Positions 30,711 through 39,450 of a stretch of DNA of 64,000 nt are shown one piece after another. This DNA is from Kytococcus sedentarius DSM 20547 (GTDB taxonomy: Bacteria > Actinomycetota > Actinomycetes > Actinomycetales > Dermatophilaceae). The DNA lies in NCBI RefSeq assembly GCF_000023925.1, contig NC_013169.1, positions 2,542,001 to 2,606,000 on the forward strand, given 5' to 3'. A program made the position numbers and the translations under genes. A model generated the notes under the pieces. The model was given only the letters and a program-made list of their open reading frames with translations, searched no databases and was not told the DNA's origin. The first letter of the stretch is position 1, and every line of letters starts with the position of its first letter.

Positions 30711-32093
30711 TCACCAACGACCCTTGCCACCCGGGGGCACCTCGCGCCATGCGGCGAGCGTCTCGGGGTCCTGCGCGTCCAGGAAGTCGACCAGCTCCTT
30801 GAAGGAGACGCAGTTGACCTCCTCGCGGACGCACTGCTCCCGGGTGAAGCGCTCCATGGCGTCCAGGTAGGTGCCGTCGTCCCAGGCCGCCAGGTGGTTG
30901 CCCAGGATCAGCGGGGCCCGGTTGCCCTTGAGCGCCTTCTCCAGCTCCAGGTCGTAGGTCTCCTGCATCACCCGACCACGCTCGTCGTTGGGCATGTCCG
31001 GGGCCCAGGTGTTGAAGGCGGCGAACCAGTTGTAGTCCATGGCCGGGACGATGCGCTCCTCCATGCCCTTGATGTGCACCGACGGCATCGGGATGTTCCA
31101 GATGCCGTGGGCCTTCTCGGGCCAGCGCACGATGTCCAGGCTGGAGGAGTCGTAGGTCCAGCCGTCCTCGGCCGCGGCCTTCTGGGCGTTCTCCACGCCC
31201 TCCAGGCAGGGTGTGCGCCCACCCTCGACGCTGCGGGCCAGCCCCTTGGGCAGGGCCGTCCCACCCTCGATGGGGGTCTTGCCCTCCCACCGCTCGACGA
31301 ACTCGTACCACTCGTCCATCTCCTGGTGCCACTGCTTCACGGACCAGTCACCGCCACCCTTCGGGCCGCAGAAGTGCCCGTTGTAGTGGGTGCCGACCTC
31401 GTGGCCCGTCTCGAGGGCCGCCGCCAGCTCGCGCGTGGTGTCGATGACCATCTGCCGGGTGCGCGGCTTGATGTGCTGCATGCCCTTGGGGTGGTTGGGC
31501 GGGTCGTAGATCTCCTTGACCTCCGGTCCGGTGGCCAGGAAGGGGCCCGAGAGGAAGAAGGTCATGGTGGCGTCGGACTCGTCACCGGCCGTGCGGAAGC
31601 GGGAGACGCCCTGCTCCAGCGGGGTCTCCCCGGCGCCGTCCCACGAGATCACCACGAACTGCGGCGGGGCCTCACCGGCGGGCACCTTCTTCGCCCACGC
31701 ACCGTCCTTGCCCTTGTCCTTCCCCTGGCCCTGCTCGTCACGAGAGGGATCGCCCGACTCGCCTGACGCGTCGCCCGGCTCGCTCGACTCACCCGACTCG
31801 CCCGACGCATCGCTCGACTCACTCGACTCACTGGGCTCAGCGGACGCGTCACCGGACTCGCTGGGCTCAGCGGACTCGCCGTCACTGCTCGAGGGCTCAC
31901 CCGACCCCTCGTCCTCCGAGGTGGGCGATCCCCCCTCGGAGGAGTTCTCCCCCGAGGCGTTGCTGCTGGAGGCGGGACTCGAGCTCTCGTCCCCCTCGGA
32001 GTCACCGCTGCACGCGGTCACCCCCACCGCCAGGCAGACGGCCACTGCCGCCCCCTGCACCATCCGACGCGTTCCCCGACGTGCTGGGCGCAT
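30711..32093 (-). CDS. lipoprotein with divergent polysaccharide-deacetylase-like domain
   Basis: The 460-residue protein has a lipobox ending GVTAC near residue 27. A linker of about 90 residues follows, made almost only of Ser, Glu, Gly, Asp, Ala and Pro. The catalytic-like domain starts near residue 135 and resembles a NodB/CE4 barrel: VVISWDGAG in place of the TFDDG motif, ATMTFFLSG, and GHEVGTHYNGHFCG in place of HS-x-T-H. The second Asp of the CE4 triad is not evident, so activity is uncertain. It should act on the outer face on a cell-wall or capsule sugar. GGAGGG precedes ATG 32093. Confidence 0.78.
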   Translation of the reverse strand: MRPARRGTRRMVQGAAVAVCLAVGVTACSGDSEGDESSSPASSSNASGENSSEGGSPTSEDEGSGEPSSSDGESAEPSESGDASAEPSESSESSDASGESGESSEPGDASGESGDPSRDEQGQGKDKGKDGAWAKKVPAGEAPPQFVVISWDGAGETPLEQGVSRFRTAGDESDATMTFFLSGPFLATGPEVKEIYDPPNHPKGMQHIKPRTRQMVIDTTRELAAALETGHEVGTHYNGHFCGPKGGGDWSVKQWHQEMDEWYEFVERWEGKTPIEGGTALPKGLARSVEGGRTPCLEGVENAQKAAAEDGWTYDSSSLDIVRWPEKAHGIWNIPMPSVHIKGMEERIVPAMDYNWFAAFNTWAPDMPNDERGRVMQETYDLELEKALKGNRAPLILGNHLAAWDDGTYLDAMERFTREQCVREEVNCVSFKELVDFLDAQDPETLAAWREVPPGGKGRW

Positions 32094-32290
32094 GGGCGCC
32101 CTCCCTCCGTTGCTGCGTGGCGGCCCGGTGTGGCCGCTCCGTGACCTGGGAGGGACTCGCCCTCCCGGTGACGACCGTACCGAACCCCCGGGGGCCACCG
32201 AACCGCCCGCGCGCCGTCGGCTCGTTAGGGTGCGGCAGCACAAGAAATTCGTGATGGGGGTCACTCGAGGGCCCCGCCAGGAGGGGAACA

Positions 32291-33196
32291 ATGCACACCC
32301 ACCGTGCACTCGCCGCCAGCGCGCTGGCCGGCGGCATCCTGATGACGCCCACGGCGGCACTGGCCCTGGACGTCCCGGCCCCGCCGGAGCAGGGAAACGT
32401 CGTCGACGGCGCCGACCTGCTCAGCGACGCCGAGGAGCGCGAGGTGAACGCCCGCATCGATGAGGGGAACCGCTCCACCGACGGGGCGCGGGTCGCGGTG
32501 CTGACGGTGGAGTCGCTGGAGGGGGAGGACCTCGAGGACTACGCGCGCCGGGTGGCCACCGCGTGGGGCGTCGGGGATGCCGGGAAGGACAACGGCGTGC
32601 TGGTGCTGCACACCGAGCAGGACCGCCAGGTGCGCCTGGAGGTGGCCGACGGCGCCCGGGAGCACGTCTCCGACGGCGACGCGGAGAAGGTGGTGGACCG
32701 CATGACCGACCACTTCGGTGACGACGAGTTCGCCGCGGGGTACACCGAGGGCATCGATGCGGTCTACGAGCTCGCGCGCGGCGGGGAGCCCTTCGCCTGG
32801 GAGCCGTGGCAGAAGGTCGTGGCGTGGGTGGCCGGCATTCTGGGAGGGGTCGGCGCACTCCTGGCCGGATGGCTCGGTGTGCGCAGCTACCGCCGGTTCG
32901 CCGCGCAGGAGGAGAAGGAGAAGGAGCTCACCCAGCAGCTGATCCGCGACGCCCGCCGGGAGGACCCGAGCCTGGCGGAGCCGACCGACGAGGAGTTCGA
33001 GGCCTTCCACTCCTATCGCAAGCAGCACGGCGCGGAGCCGCTGCCGAACGGGGTACCGTTCGCGTACGCCGCATGGATCCCGCTGTACGCCGCCAACCCG
33101 ACCGCGATGGGGGCGCCCTCCCCCAGCTCGACGAGCACGTCCTCGTTCGGCGGCGGCGGGGGCTTCACCGGGGGTGGGGCCAGCGGCAGCTACTGA
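32291..33196 (+). CDS. secreted TPM-domain protein
   Basis: The 301-residue protein has a signal peptide (about 1-26, cleavage near ALA-LD). A TPM domain follows at about 35-165 (GNVVDGADLLSDAEEREV, ARVAVLTVES, KDNGVLVLH), then a membrane helix at about 178-198, a charged cytoplasmic stretch, and a Ser then Gly-rich tail. TPM domains are linked to photosystem repair phosphatases in plants; the bacterial role is unknown. GAGGGGAAC precedes the ATG. It is divergent from the lipoprotein at 30711. Confidence 0.87.
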   Translation: MHTHRALAASALAGGILMTPTAALALDVPAPPEQGNVVDGADLLSDAEEREVNARIDEGNRSTDGARVAVLTVESLEGEDLEDYARRVATAWGVGDAGKDNGVLVLHTEQDRQVRLEVADGAREHVSDGDAEKVVDRMTDHFGDDEFAAGYTEGIDAVYELARGGEPFAWEPWQKVVAWVAGILGGVGALLAGWLGVRSYRRFAAQEEKEKELTQQLIRDARREDPSLAEPTDEEFEAFHSYRKQHGAEPLPNGVPFAYAAWIPLYAANPTAMGAPSPSSTSTSSFGGGGGFTGGGASGSY

Positions 33197-33294
33197 GGCC
33201 GGCCAGGCGCTGTAGGAGGCAGGGGTGACCCCCCTCCGAGGCTGTTTCGACGCCCTCTAGTGTGAGACGGACCACAGCCAAAGGAGTCACCCCC

Positions 33295-34476
33295 ATGAGC
33301 ACACCCGGACCGCTCGACCCGCGCACCGCAGCCGTCCACGCCGGACGCCACGACCTGACCTCGATGGGGGTGCACGCCGCCCCCATCGACCTCTCCAGCA
33401 CGTCGCCCCTGCCGGAGGTCGAGGCCGGCGGGGAGGCCTACGAGCAGCTCGCGGGCGGCGGGCGGCCGGGTGAGGGGCAGTCGTTCGTCTACCAGCGGCT
33501 GTGGAACCCCACCGTCGCGCGTTTCGAGGACGCCCTGGCCGAGCTCGAGCACACCGACGAGGCGGTGGCGTTCGCCTCGGGGATGGCGGCCGTGGCGGCA
33601 TCCTTGCTGGCCTGCGTCGCGGCGGGCACACCCCACGTGGTGGCGGTGCGCCCCCTGTACGGCGGCACCGACCACCTGTTGGGCACCGGGCTGCTGGGCA
33701 CCGAGGTGAGCTGGGTGGAGGCCGACGGCATCGCCGCCGCGATCACCGAGCGCACGGGTCTGGTGGTGGTCGAGACGCCGGCCAACCCGACCCTCGAGCT
33801 GGTGGACCTCGATGCGGTGGTGGCTGCGGCCGGGGACGTGCCGGTGCTGGTGGACAACACCTTCGCCACCCCGATTCTGCAGAACCCGGCCGACCACGGG
33901 GTGGCGTTGGTGCTGCACTCGCTGACCAAGGCCATCGGCGGGCACGGCGACCTGCTGGGCGGCGCGATCGCGTGCACCTCCGAGTGGGCGGTGCGGTTGC
34001 GCCAGGTCCGTGCCGTGACCGGTGGGCTGCTGGCCCCGCAGGTGGCCTACACCGCCCACCGTGGCCTGCAGACCCTGGCCGTGCGCGTCGAGGCCGCCAC
34101 CCGCACCGCCGGTGAGGTGGCCCGCTGGTTGGCCGATCACCCGGAGGTGGCCGCGGTGCACTACCCCGGTCTGGCCGGCGGCGCCGATGCGGAGCTGGTC
34201 GCCCGCCAGATGCGGGGTCCGGGCTCGATGCTGGCCATCCGCCTGGCCGGGGGCTATGAGGCAGCCTCCACGGTGGCGCAGTCGTGCCGGATGATCGTGC
34301 ACGCGGTGAGCCTGGGCGGCGTGGACACGCTCATCCAGCACCCGGCGGCCCTGACCCACCGCCCCGTGCCCGCCGAGGCCCGACCGGCCGCGGACGTGCT
34401 GCGGCTGTCGGTCGGGCTCGAGTCGGCCGAGGCGATCATCGCCGACCTCGAGCAGGCGCTGGCTCAGCTGGCCTGA
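33295..34476 (+). CDS. Cys/Met-metabolism PLP-dependent lyase (methionine gamma-lyase / cystathionine gamma-synthase type)
   Basis: The 393-residue fold-type I enzyme has the PLP lysine in LHSLTKAIGGHGD near residue 212 and the family signatures FASGMAAVAASL and VVVETPANPTLELVDLDAV. It could cleave methionine or cystathionine or act as an O-acetylhomoserine sulfhydrylase; sequence alone does not decide. AAGGAGTCACCCCC precedes ATG 33295. Its last codons overlap the convergent MerR gene by 13 bases, so the two transcripts may interfere. Confidence 0.9.
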   Translation: MSTPGPLDPRTAAVHAGRHDLTSMGVHAAPIDLSSTSPLPEVEAGGEAYEQLAGGGRPGEGQSFVYQRLWNPTVARFEDALAELEHTDEAVAFASGMAAVAASLLACVAAGTPHVVAVRPLYGGTDHLLGTGLLGTEVSWVEADGIAAAITERTGLVVVETPANPTLELVDLDAVVAAAGDVPVLVDNTFATPILQNPADHGVALVLHSLTKAIGGHGDLLGGAIACTSEWAVRLRQVRAVTGGLLAPQVAYTAHRGLQTLAVRVEAATRTAGEVARWLADHPEVAAVHYPGLAGGADAELVARQMRGPGSMLAIRLAGGYEAASTVAQSCRMIVHAVSLGGVDTLIQHPAALTHRPVPAEARPAADVLRLSVGLESAEAIIADLEQALAQLA

Positions 34477-35276
34477 CGGTCGGCGTTGGCCGCGTGGGCG
34501 TCGCGCGCGTACTCGGCCAGACCCGGCGCGACGTCCTCGTAGGTCCTCGTGAACCGGGCGTCGGCGACGTACATCTCACCCAGCCCGCGGTGGATCTGCG
34601 GCGTGCAGTCGTAGAACCACCGCGTGATGTGCTGCCGATGGGCCTCGGCGACGTCCATGGCGCGGGTGGAGGTGGCCGGCTCGCCGGCCCGCATCGCGGC
34701 GGCGAGGTCGGCGAGGATCTGGTCGGACTCGGCCTTCACCTGCTCCCAGTCGCTCCGCGAGTACGTCTGCGTGCGCTGCTGGGACTGCTCCCACGCCGGG
34801 GTGTCACCCCATCGCTGCTCGGCCTCGGCCTGGTAGTCATCGAGGTCCGTGGCGAAGGAGTCGCCGAAGATCTCGCGCTGCTCGGCCCGGCTGATGCGGT
34901 AGCCGTGGTTCTCGGGCTGGTTCTTCTCGGTGTTCATCTCGGCCTCCAGTGCCGTGTCGATCGCGTCGAGCACTCCGGTGAGCTGCTCGACCTGTCGGAT
35001 GACCTCATCGCGGCGCGCCTGCAGGCGGGGGGCGACGTCGCCCCCATCAGCCACCGCGGCGATCTCCTCCAGGGAGAGGCCGAGGCGTCGCAGGAAGACG
35101 ACCCGCTCCAGGCGGGCGACGTCCCGGGGCGAGTAGAGGCGGTAGCCGGACCAGGTCCGGTGCGATGCACCGGCCACGCCCACTGCCTCGTAGTGGTGCA
35201 GGGTGCGCACCGTCACGCCCAGGAGCTCGGCCACCTGGCCGACTGTCAGGTCGTCGGAATCGGTCATGGCACCCAT
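34464..35276 (-). CDS. MerR-family regulator with TipAS antibiotic-recognition domain
   Basis: The 270-residue protein has a MerR winged helix (about 1-75: LTVGQVAELLGVTVRTLHHYEAVG, SGYRLYSPRDVARLE), a coiled-coil dimer helix to about 115, and a C-terminal TipAS domain with W-F-Y-D-C and Y-V-A-D-A-R-F segments. TipA-type proteins bind thiopeptides and activate their own promoter. ATG 35276 has GAGG at seven bases; ATG 35267 is an alternative. It marks the left edge of the accessory zone. Confidence 0.92.
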   Translation of the reverse strand: MGAMTDSDDLTVGQVAELLGVTVRTLHHYEAVGVAGASHRTWSGYRLYSPRDVARLERVVFLRRLGLSLEEIAAVADGGDVAPRLQARRDEVIRQVEQLTGVLDAIDTALEAEMNTEKNQPENHGYRISRAEQREIFGDSFATDLDDYQAEAEQRWGDTPAWEQSQQRTQTYSRSDWEQVKAESDQILADLAAAMRAGEPATSTRAMDVAEAHRQHITRWFYDCTPQIHRGLGEMYVADARFTRTYEDVAPGLAEYARDAHAANADRQAS

Positions 35277-35364
35277 GTCACCGCCTCACGTTGCGTCAGG
35301 GTCAAGCATGGCCGATGCAGGGAACGCGCCGCGGTCGGCGGGCGTGCGGGGCCGCCGGGAGATC

Positions 35365-35769
35365 TCAGCCCAGGAGCTCGGCCGGGTCGATCCAGCCCAG
35401 CCGTCGCTGCGCCCGGCGGTCGAACGACACCACCTCTGCGCACCCGTGCCCGGTGGCCACGGCGTCGATGAGGGCATCGGCGAAGTCCGCCCCACCACGG
35501 GCCCCGACGACCGCCTGCGCGACGGCCCGCGGTGCCTCGCTGCACACCTCGTCCCGGTCCAGGAGGTCGCTGAACGCGCCGAGCACCTGCGCCGCGGGGA
35601 GGTCGTACGCGCGCGTCAGGACCCAGAAGCTCTCCACCCACACCACCACCGCCACGAACGCGGGGTCCGCCGGCGTGATGCCGGCCGCGACCTCGCGCGC
35701 CAGCCGCGACTGCTCCTCGTCATCCTGTACCAGGAGGCGGACCAGGACGTTGGTGTCCAGGGCGATCAC
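35365..35769 (-). CDS. vapC: PIN-domain toxin VapC (module 1)
   Basis: The 134-residue PIN ribonuclease has the acidic residues of the family: D in VIALDTNVLVRLL, E in VWVESFWVLTRAY, D-x-x-D in FADALIDAVA, and D in VVSFDRRAQRRLG. Its GTG overlaps the vapB stop by GTGA. VapC toxins cut tRNA or rRNA when free of antitoxin. It has a paralogue of identical length at 38795. Confidence 0.94.
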   Translation of the reverse strand: MIALDTNVLVRLLVQDDEEQSRLAREVAAGITPADPAFVAVVVWVESFWVLTRAYDLPAAQVLGAFSDLLDRDEVCSEAPRAVAQAVVGARGGADFADALIDAVATGHGCAEVVSFDRRAQRRLGWIDPAELLG

Positions 35770-36023
35770 CCGGACGCCCCCGACGCAGCAGCACCGTCGG
35801 CCACGGCCCGTTCCATCTGCTCCAGGGTCACGGGGGCGCCCCGCCGGGGAAGGCACCCGGCCAGGTCTGCCAAGGAGCCCGAGCCCCTCACCGCCCGTAC
35901 CACGTACTCGCCCTCACCGGCCGGCTCGAAGACCACGCGGGACCCGGTCGCAAGGTGGAGCGCCTCACGCACCTCCTTGGGCATGGTCACCTGCCCCTTG
36001 CTCGACATCGTCGCCATCACCAT
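35766..36023 (-). CDS. vapB: AbrB/SpoVT-type antitoxin VapB (module 1)
   Basis: The 85-residue protein carries an N-terminal swapped-hairpin AbrB domain (MSSKGQVTMPKEVREALHLATGSRVVFE) and a C-terminal toxin-binding tail. It should neutralise VapC and repress the pair through the palindrome at 36031-36056. ATG 36023 has GGAGGT seven bases upstream; the ribosome site itself lies inside the palindrome, so repression may also block translation. Confidence 0.94.
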   Translation of the reverse strand: MVMATMSSKGQVTMPKEVREALHLATGSRVVFEPAGEGEYVVRAVRGSGSLADLAGCLPRRGAPVTLEQMERAVADGAAASGASG

Positions 36024-36030
36024 GTCCGCC

Positions 36031-36056
36031 ACCTCCTTACCGGAGTGTAAGGAGGT
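36031..36056 (-). promoter_or_regulatory. vapBC1 operator overlapping the ribosome-binding site
   Basis: ACCTCCTTAC-CGGAGT-GTAAGGAGGT is a perfect 10-bp inverted repeat with a six-base spacer. The minus-strand half next to vapB contains the AGGAGGT ribosome site. The same CTTAC-N6-GTAAG core precedes vapBC2. Confidence 0.85.
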
Positions 36057-36142
36057 CTGGGACATGGTGGCAAGGGAGCCCCGCGGGTCCTGCGGGAGGA
36101 AAAGCGGTGGCCCCACCGTCGCCGGACTGCTGACATGGGGGC

Positions 36143-37246
36143 ATGCACATCACCACCGAGGCTGCTGCTCGCACTGACCTGGACGCCCTGCCGGGCCTGG
36201 CCTGGGCCCCCTTCGCCCGCGAGGACGCGGCAGAGCTGAACGCGCTCTTCGCCGTCACCCGCGAGCACGACGGTGACCCCGAGCGCTGGTCCGAGGCCGA
36301 GCTGCTGGAGTACTGGGACGCCGAGCGGTCCCGCCCCACCGAGGACGTGCTGCTGGGCCGGGACCGGGAGGCCACCGTGGTGGCGGTCGCCTGGAGCGGG
36401 CTCAACCGGGCCGTCACCTCCCTGCGGACCGCCCACCTGGGCGGCGCGGTGCACCCGGAGTGGCGCGGCCGCGGGATCGGGCGGGCGGTCCTGGCCTGGG
36501 AGCTGGCGCACGCTGCCGACTGGGACCGCGCCACGCGCGAGGAGGGCTTCGGGCCGCTTGCCCTGACCGCGTACTGCCCCGTCGGGCAGACCGACCTGCG
36601 ACACCTCGCCGACCGTGCCGGACTGCCGGTGGTGCGCTTCTTCCACGAGATGACTGCGCCCCTGGTGGACCTGCCGCTCCTGCGGGACTCCGCGGGTGAG
36701 CCGATCACGGTGGTGGCTCCCCGCATCGAGGAGGGGGCCCGCACCGCCCTCCCGGCAGCGGGCATCCGGATGCTGGACTGGGACCCCGCCCGCAGCGATG
36801 AGGTGCTGGCCCTGCGGAACGCCACGTTCGCGGAGCACTGGGGCAGCGTCGAGCAGACCCCCGGCATGTGGGCGGAGGTGACGGAGGGGTCGACCTTCCG
36901 TCCCGCCTGGTGCGTGCTCGCCGAGGACGAGGCCACCGGTGAGCTCGTCGGGTTCGCCACCGGCGCGGCGTACGAGCAGGACTGGGAACCGCAGGGCTTC
37001 ACCGAGGGGTACACCGACCTGCTCGGCGTGCTGCCGAGCCACCGCGGCCGGGGCCTGGCCACTGCGCTGCTGGGCGAGCAGCAGCGCCGCTTCGCAGCCG
37101 ACGGCATGCAGGCCGCCGGGCTGGGCGTCGACACCGAGAACACCAGCAACGCCCTGCGGCTCTACGAGTCGTTGGGCTACCGGTCCACCTCGACCACCTG
37201 CGCCCACCGCCTCGAGCTCCCGGAGGGTGCGCCCGCGCTGACCTGA
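36143..37246 (+). CDS. two-domain GNAT acetyltransferase
   Basis: The 367-residue protein contains two tandem GNAT folds, an arrangement shared with mycothiol synthase and Eis-like enzymes. Acetyl-CoA loops are HPEWRGRGIGRAV in the first half (about residue 110) and LPSHRGRGLATALL in the second (about 300), the latter followed by N-T-S-N-A-L-R-L-Y-E-S-L-G-Y. The first half also has an intact loop, so both may bind CoA. The substrate is unknown. It is divergent from vapBC1. Confidence 0.87.
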   Translation: MHITTEAAARTDLDALPGLAWAPFAREDAAELNALFAVTREHDGDPERWSEAELLEYWDAERSRPTEDVLLGRDREATVVAVAWSGLNRAVTSLRTAHLGGAVHPEWRGRGIGRAVLAWELAHAADWDRATREEGFGPLALTAYCPVGQTDLRHLADRAGLPVVRFFHEMTAPLVDLPLLRDSAGEPITVVAPRIEEGARTALPAAGIRMLDWDPARSDEVLALRNATFAEHWGSVEQTPGMWAEVTEGSTFRPAWCVLAEDEATGELVGFATGAAYEQDWEPQGFTEGYTDLLGVLPSHRGRGLATALLGEQQRRFAADGMQAAGLGVDTENTSNALRLYESLGYRSTSTTCAHRLELPEGAPALT

Positions 37247-37329
37247 GGTGCCCGGACGTCCGCCGGGGTTCGCGGGCCGGGCAGGACGGGGGGCGGGCTG
37301 ACAGCGGGCGACAGGTCGCGGCGTGCGGC

Positions 37330-38265
37330 TCAGGCCCGTGCGTGAACTGCGCGGGCCCTGGCCACCCGATCGCGGTAGGCCGATGGGGTCAGCCCCACCG
37401 CCGCGGTGAACTCCCGTGTGAGGTGGGCGTGGTCGCTGAAACCCAGGTCGGCGGCGAGGGATGCCAGGTCCGGAGCCCCACCCTCCTCCAGCCGGGCTGC
37501 CGCCTCCTGCAACCGGTAGCGCCGGAGCACGACCAGCGGGCTGAGCCCCACCAGACGGCGGAACTCCCGCTGCAGGGTGCGCACCGAGACGTGCAGGTCG
37601 AGGGCCACGTCGGCCACGGCCCGGTGGCCCTGGTTCTGCATCCGGTCGCACGCGGCACGCACGAGCTCGTACCCGGGCGCCTCCCCGGGACCGGGCAGTC
37701 GGAGACGACTCGCGGCTGCATCCAGGAGGGTCGCGGATGCCTCGGCCGGGCCCTCTCGATGTGCGTGGGGCACGACGCGGTCCAGCCAGGTGGACGCGGC
37801 CGGCCCGAGCAGGTCCGCCGCTGGCACCACCTGCGCCGCGTACCGGTCGGCCTCGATGCCGGTGGCTGCGGCGAACGCGCCGGGGTGGAAGGCGATCCCT
37901 GCGACCCAGCCCTCCGGAGGGAGGTCCACCGAGAACGTGGCACGCATCGGGCCGTGCAGCAGGATGCAGGGGCTCAGGTGGCCGTGCATCGGCGCCGGAT
38001 CCCCCGCCAACGAACGGCCCCACTCGACGGTCAGGTGCACCACGGGGTGGCCCAGCACCTGCGGACTCTGCGGCGTCGAACCGTCGTGCGCCCACTGCAC
38101 CCACCACCGGTGCGCGACCACCCGACCGAGGGGTGAGCTGACAGCCTCTCGGCCGGAGGCCCACACGGAGGGGTCGCCGGCGGAGGGAAGCGGGCCACGA
38201 GGCAGCGGGCGGGCCGGTTCTGCACTCCCCTCTGGCGCGGCCTGTCGCGAATCTGCAAGCCCCAT
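37330..38265 (-). CDS. AraC-family transcriptional regulator
   Basis: The 311-residue protein has a DUF6597-like N-terminal domain (about 40-170) and a C-terminal double helix-turn-helix (VADVALDLHVSVRTLQREFRR and LASLAADLGFSDHAHLTREF). It is divergent from a VOC-family gene with only 28 bases between starts, a common arrangement in which the regulator controls its neighbour. Confidence 0.92.
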   Translation of the reverse strand: MGLADSRQAAPEGSAEPARPLPRGPLPSAGDPSVWASGREAVSSPLGRVVAHRWWVQWAHDGSTPQSPQVLGHPVVHLTVEWGRSLAGDPAPMHGHLSPCILLHGPMRATFSVDLPPEGWVAGIAFHPGAFAAATGIEADRYAAQVVPAADLLGPAASTWLDRVVPHAHREGPAEASATLLDAAASRLRLPGPGEAPGYELVRAACDRMQNQGHRAVADVALDLHVSVRTLQREFRRLVGLSPLVVLRRYRLQEAAARLEEGGAPDLASLAADLGFSDHAHLTREFTAAVGLTPSAYRDRVARARAVHARA

Positions 38266-38293
38266 GGGACCGATCCTAGCCAGACTCGAGGGC

Positions 38294-38788
38294 ATGAACA
38301 CCTCGAAGAACCCGGGAACCGTGACCGTCAACCCGCTGCTCGTCCTCGAGGACGCCGCCGGCGCGCTGGACCTCTACCAACGCGTCTTCGGCGCCGAGCA
38401 GCTCGTCCGCATCGACACCCCCGAGGGGAGCGTGCTGCACGCCGAGCTCGGCCTGGGCGACAGCATCGTCACCGTCATGGAGGCCAGCGACGACTTCGGC
38501 ACAGCGAGCCAGTCCTCCGTGATGGACGCCGCCGGGAAGGACCCGGACACGGCCGCCTTCTCCCTCGACATCACGGTGCGCGACGTGGATGTCACCGCCA
38601 AGGCGGCCCAGGAGGCCGGCGCCACCGTGCGCGAGGAGCCCGCCGACTTCCAGGCGGCCGGTGTGCGGTTCGCCTCGATCCGCGACCCCTACGGCGTGCG
38701 CTGGACGATCCGTCAGGTGATCGAGGAGATCAGCAAGGACGAGGAGCAGCGCCGCCTGCAGGAGCTCTTCGTCGGCGGAGCCGGCTGA
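38294..38788 (+). CDS. VOC-family (PhnB/glyoxalase-like) protein
   Basis: The 164-residue protein has two beta-alpha-beta-beta-beta repeats of the vicinal oxygen chelate fold: VNPLLVLEDAAGALDLYQRVFGAEQLVR, with H in VLHAELGLGDSIV, and the second half ending RDPYGVRWTIRQ. PhnB-like proteins bind metal, but many are not enzymes. It pairs with the divergent AraC regulator. Six bases separate its stop from the convergent vapC2. Confidence 0.9.
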   Translation: MNTSKNPGTVTVNPLLVLEDAAGALDLYQRVFGAEQLVRIDTPEGSVLHAELGLGDSIVTVMEASDDFGTASQSSVMDAAGKDPDTAAFSLDITVRDVDVTAKAAQEAGATVREEPADFQAAGVRFASIRDPYGVRWTIRQVIEEISKDEEQRRLQELFVGGAG

Positions 38789-38794
38789 GGAGCT

Positions 38795-39199
38795 TCACCC
38801 CCGCAGAGTCTCCGGCGACGACCAGCCCAGCATCCGCTGCGCCTTCTGGTCGAACGACGCCACGACCTCGCAGCCGGCCTGCTGCGCCGAGGCGTCGATG
38901 AGGGCGTCGGCGAAGTCGACCCCCTCCCGCGCCGCCCGCAGAGCGTGGGCAACGGCCCGTGGGTTCTCGCTGAGGACCTCGTCACGCCCAGCGAGCTCAT
39001 CGAACACCTCGAGCACCTCATCCGGCGCGATGCCGTAGGCCCGGTGCAGGACCCAGTAGGTCTCCACCCACACCACCAGCGGCACGAAGGCGGGCGCGGC
39101 AGGGGTCACGGTGGACGCCAGCTCGCGCGCCAGACCGGACTGCTCGGCATCGTCATCCACCAGCAGGCGCACGAGCACGTTGGTGTCGAGGCCGATCAC
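38795..39199 (-). CDS. vapC: PIN-domain toxin VapC (module 2)
   Basis: The 134-residue protein is a clear paralogue of the toxin at 35365: VIGLDTNVLVRLLV, VWVETYWVLHRAYG, FADALIDAS and VASFDQKAQRMLGW. All PIN acidic positions are kept. Its GTG overlaps the vapB2 stop by GTGA. The two toxins differ most in the 60 central residues that set RNA and antitoxin specificity. Confidence 0.94.
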   Translation of the reverse strand: MIGLDTNVLVRLLVDDDAEQSGLARELASTVTPAAPAFVPLVVWVETYWVLHRAYGIAPDEVLEVFDELAGRDEVLSENPRAVAHALRAAREGVDFADALIDASAQQAGCEVVASFDQKAQRMLGWSSPETLRG

Positions 39200-39450
39200 A
39201 CCGACTGCCCTGCCGCCGCCCCGGAGGCGATGGCCCCGTCCATCTGCACCAGGGACACCGCCGGCCCCCGCCGCCTCAGCCGCCCCGCCATCACGGCGAG
39301 CGAATCCGCCTCGCGGACTCCACGCACGAGGTAACCGCCATCGGCGGTCGCCTCGAAGACCAGACGGGACCCTGCGGTCAGGTGCAGGGCGTCCCGCACC
39401 TCCTTGGGCACGGTCACCTGCCCCTTGCTCGTCATCGTTGCTGCAACCAT
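39196..39450 (-). CDS. vapB: AbrB/SpoVT-type antitoxin VapB (module 2)
   Basis: The 84-residue protein aligns end to end with the antitoxin at 35766 (MVAATMTSKGQVTVPKEV against MVMATMSSKGQVTMPKEV). ATG 39450 is chosen because GGAGG lies six bases upstream; GTG 39453 is too close. The DNA-binding half is more alike than the toxin-binding half, which suggests shared operators but separate toxin partners. Confidence 0.94.
   Translation of the reverse strand: MVAATMTSKGQVTVPKEVRDALHLTAGSRLVFEATADGGYLVRGVREADSLAVMAGRLRRRGPAVSLVQMDGAIASGAAAGQSV

Noticed and set aside
31740-31920. CRISPR-like or satellite repeat in the lipoprotein gene
   Set aside because: The DNA repeats simply encode the low-complexity Ser/Glu/Gly/Asp linker; units vary in length and have no spacers. 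No CRISPR array was seen anywhere in the window.
33197-33294. SAM or cobalamin riboswitch before the PLP lyase
   Set aside because: The gap is only about 100 bases and I could not find conserved riboswitch helices or motifs.
37249-37283. Hairpin between the GNAT and AraC genes
   Set aside because: Seven-bp arms with a loop of about 21 bases; such repeats are common by chance at this GC content.
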